Source of the DNA: Terracoccus sp. 273MFTsu3.1
GTDB taxonomy: Bacteria; Actinomycetota; Actinomycetes; Actinomycetales; Dermatophilaceae
Assembly: GCF_000383675.1 (NCBI RefSeq)
Contig: NZ_KB911822.1
Span: 1 to 64,000 of the forward strand
Direction: 5' to 3'
DNA: 64,000 nucleotides
Shown here in pieces: positions 17,989 to 25,942 of this stretch. The notes below the pieces were generated by a model. It was not told where the DNA came from, did no database searches, and was given only the letters and a program-made list of their open reading frames with translations. Each line of letters opens with the position of its first letter. Within the stretch, counting starts at the first letter, position 1. The translations under genes and the position numbers were made by a program.

Positions 17989-20769
17989 ATGGTCAAGTCC
18001 GGAGAGGCCCCGGAGGACAGCATCGCCGTGATGTCGCGCCAGGCACTCGTCGGGCGTCTCGCGCAGGTCAAGGAGCAGTTCCGGGCGACGAGCGACATCC
18101 TCAAGGTGCTGACGAGCTCGTCGGGAGACCCCGACAAGGTCTTCGACGCCGTCGTCGAGAACGCCCGGACGCTGCTCAACGCAGCCGTCGCGCAGATCTA
18201 CCTCGTCAAGGGGGAGACCTACGTCATCGCGCGCCAGAGCGGCATGTCGGACGAACACCGACGACTCCTCGAGGAGCACCCCATCAAGCGCGACCGCGGC
18301 ACCCTCGTCGGCCGCGTGACCATCGACCGCCAGATCCACCACATCACCGACGCCCTCGCCGACCCGGAGTACAGCCGGTCCGACCTCCAGCGGATGGCCG
18401 GCTTCCGCTCGATGATCGGTGCGCCGCTCATCGTGGGAGACGAGGTGGTGGGCGCCCTCAACGTGATGCGGAACCGCGTGGCTCCCTTCGACGACGTCGA
18501 CGAGCGCGTGCTCGCGACCTTCGCCGAACAGGCGGCGCTCGCGCTGCGCCACGTCGACCTGTTCGCCGCGCTCGAGAGCAGGTCCGCCGCGCTCGAGAGC
18601 CGGTCGGCCGAGCTGGCTCGCAAGGTCGAGCAGCTGGAGGGTCTCGCCGACGTCGGTGCCGCGATCAGCTCGACCCTCGTGCCCGACGAGATGCTCGCCA
18701 CGATCGTGTCGCACGCCGTCGAGCTGTCCGGCACCGACGGCGGCTCGCTGATGGAATACGACGAGTCGACCGGGCTCTTCAAGGTGCGCACGGTGTACGG
18801 CACGAGTGACGACACGGTCGCTGCCCTTCGAGCGGCTGAGATCCACATCGACCGGACGTGGGTGGGCAGGGCTGCTCGGACCCGCCGGGTGCTGCAGATC
18901 CCCGACCTGGACGAGGCGCCGCTCGACGAGCACCTGGCCGTCCTGCACGCGGCCGGCTGGAAGTCGCTCGTCGCCGTCCCGCTCGCCAGCCCCGACCGGG
19001 TCGTCGGCGTCCTCGTCGTCCGGCGGAAGCGGACCGGATCCTTCAGTGGAGAGACGTGCGACCTCCTCGACACGTTCGCCAGCCAGTCCGCCGTGGCCCT
19101 GACGAACGCCCGCCTCTACCAGCAGCTCGAGCTGCAGAGCGCCGACCTGGCCGAGGCGAGCAGGCACAAGTCCGAGTTCCTCGCGAGCATGTCGCACGAG
19201 CTGCGCACTCCGCTTAACGCCGTCATCGGCTTCTCCGAGGTGCTCCTCGAGCGGATGTTCGGCGACCTTAACGAACGGCAGGAGGACTACCTCAAGGACA
19301 TCCACTCTGCCGGCCGCCACCTGCTCGCGCTGCTCGGCGACATCCTCGACCTGTCGAAGATCGAGGCGGGCCGGATGGAGCTCGACCTCACGACGTTCCT
19401 CGTGGACGACGTCATCGGCGAGGCCCTCGCGCTCGTGCGCGAGCGGGCCACCCTGCACGGCATCGACCTCACGCTCGAGGCGGAACAGGGCCTCGGGCTC
19501 GTCACCGCGGACGAGCTGCGCCTCAAGCAGGTGCTGCTCAACCTGCTGAGCAACGCCGTCAAGTTCACGCCGGACGGGGGCTCGGTCGCGGTCCATGCCC
19601 GTCGCGAAGGGGGCGACCTCGTCGTGACCGTCACCGACTCGGGCATCGGCATCGCACGGGAGGACCAGGCCCGCATCTTCGACTCGTTCCAGCAGGGCAG
19701 CAGGTCTGCGTCGACGACGGAGGGCACCGGCCTCGGGCTGACGCTGAGCAAGCAGATCGTCGAGCTGCACGGGGGCGCGATGTGGGTGCGGAGCGCACCC
19801 GGGGAAGGCAGCACGTTCGGCCTCAGGATCCCTCAGGCGCCTGCGACCGCCGAGGCGCGTGAGGAGCGGTGGCCCGCCGACGACCTGTCGGGGGCCGGAC
19901 CGATCGTCGTGGTCATCGAGGACGACCCGAGATCGGCCGAGCTCGTCGCGCTGCACCTTCACGGCGCCGGACTGCACCCGGTGGCCGTCGGCACCGGTGA
20001 GGCGGGCCTCGAGGCCGTCCGCCGTCTGTCGCCGGCCGCGGTCGTGCTCGACATCCACCTGCCGGGCATGACGGGATGGGACGTGCTGGAGGCCCTGAAG
20101 GCGGACCCCTCCACGGCTGCCGTGCCCGTCGTCGTCGTCAGTGTCGAGCCCGAGCGCGGCCGCGGATTCGCCCTGGGGGCAACGGAGTACCTCGTCAAGC
20201 CGGTCGCCGGAGAGCACTTGCTGGCAGCGGTGAGCCGAGCGCTGCAACACACGCGGACACCCGTCCGGGCGGGGGCCCTTGCAGAAGGTCGTAGCGTCGT
20301 CGTCGTCGACGACGACCCGCTTGCCCTCAAGCTCGTGCGAAGCACTCTGGAGCCGCTGCGCTGGACGGTGCACACGTGCTCCGGCGGCCTCGACGCCGCC
20401 GAGCTGGTGCGCACGGTGAACCCGTCGGTCGTCATCATGGACCTGCTCATGCCGGATGTGGACGGCTTCGCGGTCATCGACGAGCTGTGGGCCGACGGCT
20501 CGCCCAGCGGCCCACCCATCGTCGTCCTCACGGCGAAGTCGCTGACGGCGGAGGACCTGCGCCGCCTCGAGGGACGGATCGCCTTCGTCGCGGAGAAGGC
20601 GGGGGTCGACCTGGCGAGCCTGGCTCGGCGGCTGGCCGACGTCGCCGCGGGCGAGGCCGCGTCGGGGACCGGGAGCGCGACCGGGACCGGGAGCGGAAGC
20701 GCGAGCGGGAGCGGAAGCGCGAGCGGGAGCGGGACCGGCATGGAGACCGGCGAGGGAGGGGTGCCATGA
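17989..20769 (+). CDS. Hybrid sensor histidine kinase with two GAF and two receiver domains
   Basis: This 926-aa soluble kinase has GAF 1 (~45-190), a short coiled coil containing the duplicated unit ALESRSA (195-207), GAF 2 (~215-375), HisKA with the H-box SHELRTPLNAVIGFSEVL (phospho-His 403), and HATPase_c (N-box LLNLLSNAVKF, GIGIARED, TGLGLTLSKQIVELHGG). Two receivers follow (VVIEDDPRSAELV...VVLDIHLPGMTGWDV and VVVDDDPLALKLV...VVIMDLLMPDVDGF). A Gly-Ser-Thr tail ends the protein. There are no membrane segments, so the signal is intracellular. The downstream CheY-like gene overlaps by ATGA and is the likely phosphorelay partner. A GGGGAG site precedes the start. Confidence 0.93.
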   Translation: MVKSGEAPEDSIAVMSRQALVGRLAQVKEQFRATSDILKVLTSSSGDPDKVFDAVVENARTLLNAAVAQIYLVKGETYVIARQSGMSDEHRRLLEEHPIKRDRGTLVGRVTIDRQIHHITDALADPEYSRSDLQRMAGFRSMIGAPLIVGDEVVGALNVMRNRVAPFDDVDERVLATFAEQAALALRHVDLFAALESRSAALESRSAELARKVEQLEGLADVGAAISSTLVPDEMLATIVSHAVELSGTDGGSLMEYDESTGLFKVRTVYGTSDDTVAALRAAEIHIDRTWVGRAARTRRVLQIPDLDEAPLDEHLAVLHAAGWKSLVAVPLASPDRVVGVLVVRRKRTGSFSGETCDLLDTFASQSAVALTNARLYQQLELQSADLAEASRHKSEFLASMSHELRTPLNAVIGFSEVLLERMFGDLNERQEDYLKDIHSAGRHLLALLGDILDLSKIEAGRMELDLTTFLVDDVIGEALALVRERATLHGIDLTLEAEQGLGLVTADELRLKQVLLNLLSNAVKFTPDGGSVAVHARREGGDLVVTVTDSGIGIAREDQARIFDSFQQGSRSASTTEGTGLGLTLSKQIVELHGGAMWVRSAPGEGSTFGLRIPQAPATAEAREERWPADDLSGAGPIVVVIEDDPRSAELVALHLHGAGLHPVAVGTGEAGLEAVRRLSPAAVVLDIHLPGMTGWDVLEALKADPSTAAVPVVVVSVEPERGRGFALGATEYLVKPVAGEHLLAAVSRALQHTRTPVRAGALAEGRSVVVVDDDPLALKLVRSTLEPLRWTVHTCSGGLDAAELVRTVNPSVVIMDLLMPDVDGFAVIDELWADGSPSGPPIVVLTAKSLTAEDLRRLEGRIAFVAEKAGVDLASLARRLADVAAGEAASGTGSATGTGSGSASGSGSASGSGTGMETGEGGVP
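20665..20748 (+). repeat. Hexamer-like tandem repeat encoding a Gly-Ser tail
   Basis: Imperfect 6-bp units of the GGGAGC/GGAAGC/GGGACC type encode the C-terminal (G-S/T/A)n tail of the hybrid kinase. Such tracts change length by slippage; the frame is kept. Confidence 0.75.
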
Positions 20770-21155
20770 GCGCCGCGCCGCTGGTCCTCCTCGTGGAGGA
20801 CAACCCACGCAACCTCAAGCTCGCCCGGGACGTCCTCGAGTTCGCCGGCTTCACGGTGGCGTGCGCCGACTCGGGCGAGGGCGGCGTGGCGCTCGCCGCC
20901 TCCGCGCTCCCTGACCTCATCCTCATGGACATCCAGCTGCCCGGGATCGACGGGTATGCCGCGCTGGAGCAGATCCGGGACAACCGCGCCACGACACACA
21001 TCCCCGTCATCGCCCTGACGGCCTTCGCGATGGACGGCGACCGCGATCGGGTGCTGTCATCCGGCTTCGACGGCTACCTCGAGAAGCCGATCAGCGTGCG
21101 CGACTTCCCGACCGAGGTTCGCCGCCATCTCCACGAGGCTCAGCGGCGGCGCTGA
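20766..21155 (+). CDS. Single-domain response regulator (CheY/DivK-like)
   Basis: This 129-aa stand-alone receiver has the acidic pocket LVEDNPRN, phospho-acceptor Asp in LILMDIQLPGIDG (~residue 55), the T/S switch in IALTAFAM, and Lys in YLEKPI. There is no output domain. It overlaps the kinase stop codon (ATGA), so it is translationally coupled and is probably the relay or decoy partner of that kinase. Confidence 0.93.
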   Translation: MSAAPLVLLVEDNPRNLKLARDVLEFAGFTVACADSGEGGVALAASALPDLILMDIQLPGIDGYAALEQIRDNRATTHIPVIALTAFAMDGDRDRVLSSGFDGYLEKPISVRDFPTEVRRHLHEAQRRR

Positions 21156-21165
21156 CCCTGTCAGC

Positions 21166-21882
21166 TCAGGAGCCGGCGAGGCTGGCGGCGACGGCGAGCT
21201 CGTCGACGAGGTCGTTCATCTCGTCACCGGAGTGTCCCTTCACCCACTGGAAGGCGATGTCTTCGCGCTCTCTGACCGCGCGGACGAGCGGCTCCCACAG
21301 GTCACGGTTGGCGACCGGCTTCTTCTGCGAGTTGGTCCAGCCGCGCGCCAGCCACCCGGCCCACCACTGGTCGCGGAAGCAGTTGACGACGTACGTCGAG
21401 TCGCTCACGACGACCAGCGGGCCCGGGATGGCCGTGACGGCTTCGAGTGCGGCACGGACCTCCATGCGCTGGTTCGTGCTCGGTCTCTCGGACCCCGACG
21501 CGAACCGTTGCCGGTCGATCGCCCACGCCCAGCCTCCGGGTCCGGGGTTCCCTGAGCAGGCGCCGTCCGTGTAGACGAAGGTCGCCCCGTCCGGGATCGT
21601 CATGGGCGCCTTGGGAGTCCGAGGCTTGGCCGCCTTGGCCGCCTTGGCCGCCTTGGCCGACGTGGCGCGGGCCGGCGGGGCCGCCGTCGTCCGACTCGGC
21701 GACAATCCGGGAAGGGCCAGCTCCGCGCCGCAGTCCGCGTGCGCCCACGTGGTGGCGTCACGGCCGGCGCTGACGATCTCATCGCCGGGTGCGATGGACG
21801 CTTGGCACTGGGCACAGCGACCCGGGTACTTGGCCAGCACGGCTCTCCTCGTGGCTCGGTCGACGTGGGGCGCCGACGGCAT
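21166..21882 (-). CDS. rnhA: Ribonuclease HI with N-terminal zinc-binding segment
   Basis: This 238-aa protein cleaves the RNA strand of RNA-DNA hybrids. The C-terminal RNase H fold shows the catalytic acids in VYTDGACSGNPGPGGWAWA, RMEVRAALEAV, VVVSDSTYVV and KGHSGDEMNDLVDELA. Residues ~12-50 form a CxxC...HxDC segment (GRCAQCQASIAPGDE then WAHADCG) likely to bind zinc. The two parts are joined by an Ala-Lys linker encoded by a 9-bp repeat. The start at 21882 is supported by a GGGAGGAG site. It converges with the response-regulator gene, leaving 10 bp between stop codons. Confidence 0.9.
   Translation of the reverse strand: MPSAPHVDRATRRAVLAKYPGRCAQCQASIAPGDEIVSAGRDATTWAHADCGAELALPGLSPSRTTAAPPARATSAKAAKAAKAAKPRTPKAPMTIPDGATFVYTDGACSGNPGPGGWAWAIDRQRFASGSERPSTNQRMEVRAALEAVTAIPGPLVVVSDSTYVVNCFRDQWWAGWLARGWTNSQKKPVANRDLWEPLVRAVREREDIAFQWVKGHSGDEMNDLVDELAVAASLAGS
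21624..21660. repeat. 9-bp tandem repeat in the RNase H linker
   Basis: About four copies of a GCCTTGGCC-type unit encode AKA repeats in the linker between the zinc-binding and catalytic parts of the RNase HI gene. The unit keeps the frame. Confidence 0.75.
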
Positions 21883-22071
21883 ACGCCGGCTCCTCCCTTC
21901 TGCGGCTCCGAGCGTACTGACGACGGCGGACACCACCGCACCGCCGTCCTCCGCGCCCCTCGGATATGACCCCTCAGAAGAAAGTCGGCGCGGGCTGCAT
22001 CCGGAGGCATCCCTCGTGCGGAAGAACCGACGGATGGGTGACACGCACCCACCAACAGAAAGGGATGTCTC

Positions 22072-22287
22072 ATGAAGCGCATTCTCGCCACGGGGTCCAT
22101 CGCCATTCTCGCCCTGGTCGGCTTCGCCGGCAGCGCCTCCGCAGCACCGTCCGCGTCGGCGTGCTTCGGTCAGGTGCACAAGACGGTGAACAGCGGCGGG
22201 GTCCCCGGATTCGAGAACGTGGGGCAGCTCGTTCAGGCCGTCGGCGGGGGCCAGGCCAAGAACGCAGTCGCGGAGTCTCTCTGCTGA
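22072..22287 (+). CDS. Small secreted protein of unknown function
   Basis: This 71-aa precursor has a clear signal peptide (MKRILATGSIAILALVGFAG, cleavage after ASA ~25) and a ~46-aa mature part with two cysteines (CFGQVHKTVNSGG...ESLC) that could form a disulfide. Similar small two-cysteine exported proteins occur in actinobacteria, but I know of no function. An AAAGGGA site precedes the start, and a terminator follows, so it is a single-gene unit. Confidence 0.75.
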   Translation: MKRILATGSIAILALVGFAGSASAAPSASACFGQVHKTVNSGGVPGFENVGQLVQAVGGGQAKNAVAESLC

Positions 22288-22315
22288 GAGGCCGGCTCCT
22301 CACCAGGTGAATGAC

Positions 22316-22359
22316 AGCGGCGGCTCGGATCCTGACTCCCTCGGACCCGAGCCGCCGCT
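22316..22359 (+). terminator. Hairpin terminator
   Basis: The arms AGCGGCGGCTCGG and CCGAGCCGCCGCT pair perfectly around an interrupted inner stem, ~28 nt after the small secreted protein gene. Confidence 0.8.
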
Positions 22360-22421
22360 GCGCGCGTGTCCGGCGTGAGCACGCTCGGGGTTTCGCGCCG
22401 GATCGGTGATTGGATCGAGGC

Positions 22422-23321
22422 ATGCGCATCTTCTTCACGGGCGGCAGCGGCAAGGCCGGCAAGCACGTCTCGACGTTCCTCGCCGAGCAGGGGCACCAGG
22501 TCACGAACGCCGACCTCGTGCCGCTACGGCATACGGCCGTCGACGACCTCAAGGTCGACCTGACGGACGCCGGCGAGGTCTACTCGGCGCTCGCGGGTCT
22601 GGCGCGCTTCGACGAGCTCGACCTGCCGGCCAAGCCGGCCTACGACGCCGTCGTGCACTTCGCTGCCGTGCCGGCGATCCTGCTCACGTCGGAGGCGAAG
22701 ACGTACGCGACGAACGTGCTCAGCACGTACAACGTCCTCGAGGCCGCGACGCGGCTCGGCGTGCGCAAGGTGATCTTCGCGTCGTCGGAGACGACGTACG
22801 GCGTGTGCTTCGCGCAGGGTGAGCGGCGGCCGCTCTACGTGCCGGTCGACGAGGAGCACCCGACGGTGCCGGAGGACTCCTACGCGATGTCGAAGGTGGC
22901 CAACGAGGTGACGGCGCGCTCCTTCCAGACCCGCACCGGCTTCGACGTCTACGGCCTGCGCATCAACAACGTCATCGAGCCGCACGAGTACGCCGAGATG
23001 TTCCCGCCGTTCCTGACCGACCCGGCGCTGCGGCGGCGCAACATCTTCGCCTACATCGACACCCGCGACCTCGGCCAGATGGTGCAGCGCTGCCTCGAGG
23101 TCGACGGGCTGGGCTACGAGGTCTTCAACGTCGCGAACGCCGACATGTCCGTCGCCGCGACGACCGACGAGGTGCGCGAGCGCTTCTACGACGGGGTGGA
23201 GCTGCGGCGGCCGATGGGGCGCAACGAGACCTTCTACTCCATCGACAAGGCGCGCGACCTGCTCGGCTACTCGCCGCAGCATTCGTGGCGCGACGTCCTG
23301 GACGACCCGAACGCGTCGTGA
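22422..23321 (+). CDS. NAD-dependent epimerase/dehydratase
   Basis: This 299-aa extended short-chain dehydrogenase has the N-terminal Rossmann motif FTGGSGKAGKHV, a Ser-Tyr-Lys triad (SSETTYG and YAMSKVANEV) and the typical sugar-nucleotide layout IDTRDLGQMVQRCLEV. The substrate is unknown; UDP-sugar or uronate-type substrates are common for the family. The stop codon overlaps the GTG start of the ADH gene. Confidence 0.88.
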   Translation: MRIFFTGGSGKAGKHVSTFLAEQGHQVTNADLVPLRHTAVDDLKVDLTDAGEVYSALAGLARFDELDLPAKPAYDAVVHFAAVPAILLTSEAKTYATNVLSTYNVLEAATRLGVRKVIFASSETTYGVCFAQGERRPLYVPVDEEHPTVPEDSYAMSKVANEVTARSFQTRTGFDVYGLRINNVIEPHEYAEMFPPFLTDPALRRRNIFAYIDTRDLGQMVQRCLEVDGLGYEVFNVANADMSVAATTDEVRERFYDGVELRRPMGRNETFYSIDKARDLLGYSPQHSWRDVLDDPNAS

Positions 23322-24376
23322 AGGCCGTCGTCTACGACGACTACGGGCGTATGCCGGAGCTGCGGGACGTGCCGGAGCCCGAGTGTCCGTCGGGCGGGGT
23401 CGTGATCGCCGTCAAGGCGACGGGCGTATGCCGTTCGGACTGGCACGCGTGGAAGGGGCACGACCCCGTGTCGTTGCCTCACACGCCCGGTCACGAGCTG
23501 GCCGGTGTCGTGGCCTCGGTCGGGTCTGGCGTGCGTGACTGGGCGGTCGGTGACCGCGTGACGGTGCCGTTCGTGTGCGGGTGCGGCCTTTGCTCGTGGT
23601 GCCTGGCCGGCGAGGCGCAGGTGTGCCCCGACCAGACGCAGCCCGGGTTCACGGGGCCCGGGTCGTTCGCCGAGCTCGTGGCGATCCACGGCGCCGACAC
23701 GAACCTCGTGCGGCTGCCGGCCTCGGTCGACTTCGTGACGGCGGCGTCGCTGGGGTGCCGCTTCGCGACGGCGTTTCGGGCGCTGACGACGCACGGGCGG
23801 CTTGGTTCTGGTGAGTGGCTGGCGGTGCACGGGTGCGGCGGGGTCGGCCTCTCGGCGGTAATGATCGGGGTGGCGCTCGGTGCGCGGGTGGTCGCCGTCG
23901 ACGTGAATCCGGCTGCGCTGGAACGGGCTTCGTCGCTGGGTGCTACGGCAGTCGTCGATGGTGGGGCTGTCGAAGACGTGGCCGCGGCGATCCGGGAGGT
24001 CACGGGTGGCGGTGCGCACGTCTCCATCGACGCGTTCGGTTCGCCCGAGCTGGCCGTGGCGTCGGTGCGCAGCCTGCGACGGCGTGGTCGCCACGTGCAG
24101 GCGGGCCTGCTACTCGGTGCTAACGCGACCCCGCCGCTCCCGATGGACCTCGTCATCTCCCAGGAGCTCGAGATCTACGGCTCACACGGCATGCCGGCTC
24201 GCGACTACCCCGCGATGCTCGCTCTGATCGACGGCGGCACCCTCCGCCCCGCCGACCTCGTCGGCCAGGTCATCCGCCTCGAAGTCGCCGGTGCGGCCCT
24301 GGCCACATCGGATCAGGCCTCAGCCGCCGGGATGACCGTCGTGAGCCTTGGCGACAGCCACCCCGGGGAGCGCTAG
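23318..24376 (+). CDS. Zinc-dependent medium-chain alcohol dehydrogenase
   Basis: This 352-aa MDR enzyme has catalytic zinc ligands (TGVCRSDWH and PGHELAG), a structural zinc loop with four cysteines (CGCGLCSWCLAGEAQVC), and a nucleotide fold VHGCGGVGLSAVMIG. The GTG start overlaps the upstream stop (GTGA), giving translational coupling with the epimerase. This suggests that the two oxidise or isomerise the same sugar or alcohol intermediate, but the substrate is not identifiable. Confidence 0.9.
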   Translation: MKAVVYDDYGRMPELRDVPEPECPSGGVVIAVKATGVCRSDWHAWKGHDPVSLPHTPGHELAGVVASVGSGVRDWAVGDRVTVPFVCGCGLCSWCLAGEAQVCPDQTQPGFTGPGSFAELVAIHGADTNLVRLPASVDFVTAASLGCRFATAFRALTTHGRLGSGEWLAVHGCGGVGLSAVMIGVALGARVVAVDVNPAALERASSLGATAVVDGGAVEDVAAAIREVTGGGAHVSIDAFGSPELAVASVRSLRRRGRHVQAGLLLGANATPPLPMDLVISQELEIYGSHGMPARDYPAMLALIDGGTLRPADLVGQVIRLEVAGAALATSDQASAAGMTVVSLGDSHPGER

Positions 24377-24380
24377 GGCC

Positions 24381-25103
24381 GTGGACGTTCGGGTCGGGCT
24401 GTGTGGGTGGACCGTGTCGCAGGCGTCGTACGTGCGGCGCTTTCCGGTCGTCGAGGTGCAGAACACCTTCTACGACCCGCCGTCGGACGCCGTGCTGACC
24501 CGTTGGCGCAGTCAGGTCCCGGCCGACTTCGAGTTCACGATGAAGGCGTGGCAGATCGTCACACATGAGTCCAACAGCCCCACCTACCGGCGCCTGAAAC
24601 AGCCTCTGCCAGAGAGCGCTCATGGACAGGTGGGAGGTTTCCGGACGACGCCCGAGGTCCTTGCCGGGTGGAAGCGGACTCTCGAGTGCGCCCGCATCCT
24701 GCGGGCGACCGCTGTGCTGCTCCAGTGCCCGAAGAGCTTCCGCCCGACAGCCGAGAACGTGCGGCGGCTGCGTGACTTCCTGTCGCAGGTGGAGCGTCCG
24801 GCCGGTCGGCTGCTGTGGGAGCCTCGCGGCGAGTGGCCCACTAAGCTGCTCGAGGAGCTCTGCGGCGAGCTGGACCTGGTGCACGTCGTCGACCCCATGC
24901 AGACCGAGACGGTGACACCGGAGCAGACCTACTACCGACTGCACGGCACGACGGGCTCGCGCCACGTCCACACGGATGACGAACTCCGCCGGCTGCGGGA
25001 CCTGGTCGACGGCCGCCCGAGGCCTTACGTCATGTTCAACAACCTGCCCCGCACCGGCGACGCAGAGCGATTCCTCGCCCTCCTCTCTGGCGAAGGTGCC
25101 TGA
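24381..25103 (+). CDS. DUF72 family protein (YecE-like TIM barrel)
   Basis: This 240-aa protein has the DUF72 opening VRVGLCGW, the EVQNTFYDPP segment, FTMKAWQ, WEPRGEW and the terminal PYVMFNNL signature. It is a TIM barrel of unproven activity. GTG 24381 lies 4 nt after the ADH stop, so it is the third gene of the epimerase-ADH operon. It is the last core-type gene before the accessory island; the first cassette motif lies 29 nt past its stop. Confidence 0.87.
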   Translation: MDVRVGLCGWTVSQASYVRRFPVVEVQNTFYDPPSDAVLTRWRSQVPADFEFTMKAWQIVTHESNSPTYRRLKQPLPESAHGQVGGFRTTPEVLAGWKRTLECARILRATAVLLQCPKSFRPTAENVRRLRDFLSQVERPAGRLLWEPRGEWPTKLLEELCGELDLVHVVDPMQTETVTPEQTYYRLHGTTGSRHVHTDDELRRLRDLVDGRPRPYVMFNNLPRTGDAERFLALLSGEGA

Positions 25104-25131
25104 AAGTGCGATCCAAGAGGCAGACGCCTAT

Positions 25132-25148
25132 TCGCGGCGGATAGACGC
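25132..25148 (+). repeat. Cassette motif 1 (exact)
   Basis: Exact TCGCGGCGG-ATA-GACGC, 29 nt after the DUF72 stop and ahead of the VOC cassette. The rest of the 284-bp gap shows no gene. The short arms CTAT/ATAG flank the central part. Confidence 0.85.
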
Positions 25149-25387
25149 AGCCAGCATCCCCGGCCAGGCCCACGCATGCACCACGATGCGGGACGACCGA
25201 GCCCGTAAGTAGCTCGACCAACAGCCCGACTGCATCCTCTCCGCGACCAAAGCCCACCGGTACTTGAACGGAGGGCCACACGGCGCGTCCAGTTACCCGA
25301 CAGCGCGACTCGGTTCGCCCCTTCCGGAAGTAGACCGTCCTCTTTGCTGGGTACCTTGCCGGCATAGCTCATGAGAGGACCAGAAGG

Positions 25388-25801
25388 ATGAAGATCATCA
25401 GGCAGGTCACGGTCTTTGATGCGGCCGACGTCGACGCCGAAGGCGCATTCTGGGCTGGCCTCGTCGGCGGGCACGTATTCGGAGACGAGCAGTTCCAGTG
25501 CGTCATCGACGAGGCCGGAAACTGGAGAATCGGCGTCCAGCACGCCCCGAACCATGTCCCACCCCATTGGCCTGACGGGTCCCCACAGCAGGTGCATCTC
25601 GACCTGCACGTGGAGGACGCAACTCAGGCTCATGAGCGGGCCATGATGCTCGGAGCTCGCTTGCTCAAGAAGGCTCCTGACCTTACGAGCGAGGAGGGCC
25701 ACCAGGTCTATGCAGACCCGGCGGGTCACCCGTTCTGCATCGGATGGGGTCATCCCTCACAAGAGGCAATCGCGGCTTTCGTCGCACAGAGACTCGAGTG
25801 A
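25388..25801 (+). CDS. VOC superfamily protein
   Basis: This 137-aa VOC protein has two beta-alpha-beta-beta-beta modules. Segments DEQFQCVIDEAGNWRIGVQ and SPQQVHLDLHVEDATQAHERAM precede the C-terminal [14 protein letters not shown]; the His and acidic positions suggest metal or ligand binding. An AGAAGG site lies just before ATG 25388. It is the first cassette gene of the island, bracketed by motifs at 25132 and 25839. The substrate is unknown. Confidence 0.82.
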   Translation: MKIIRQVTVFDAADVDAEGAFWAGLVGGHVFGDEQFQCVIDEAGNWRIGVQHAPNHVPPHWPDGSPQQVHLDLHVEDATQAHERAMMLGARLLKKAPDLTSEEGHQVYADPAGHPFCIGWGHPSQEAIAAFVAQRLE

Positions 25802-25838
25802 TCGACGCAAGCGGAGCTGCCGCGGACGGGAAGTCACC

Positions 25839-25855
25839 TCGCGGCGGATAGACGC
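25839..25855 (+). repeat. Cassette motif 2 (exact)
   Basis: Exact TCGCGGCGG-ATA-GACGC with the same spacer as copy 1, 37 nt after the VOC stop and ~90 nt before the helicase start. Confidence 0.85.
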
Positions 25856-25942
25856 ACCCCAAGTCTTGTCTGACATCTGCCGAAAGAACGATTGTCAGTC
25901 CTGGCCTCTACGGTCGGGCCGTCACTCGTCGATGGAGGCACC

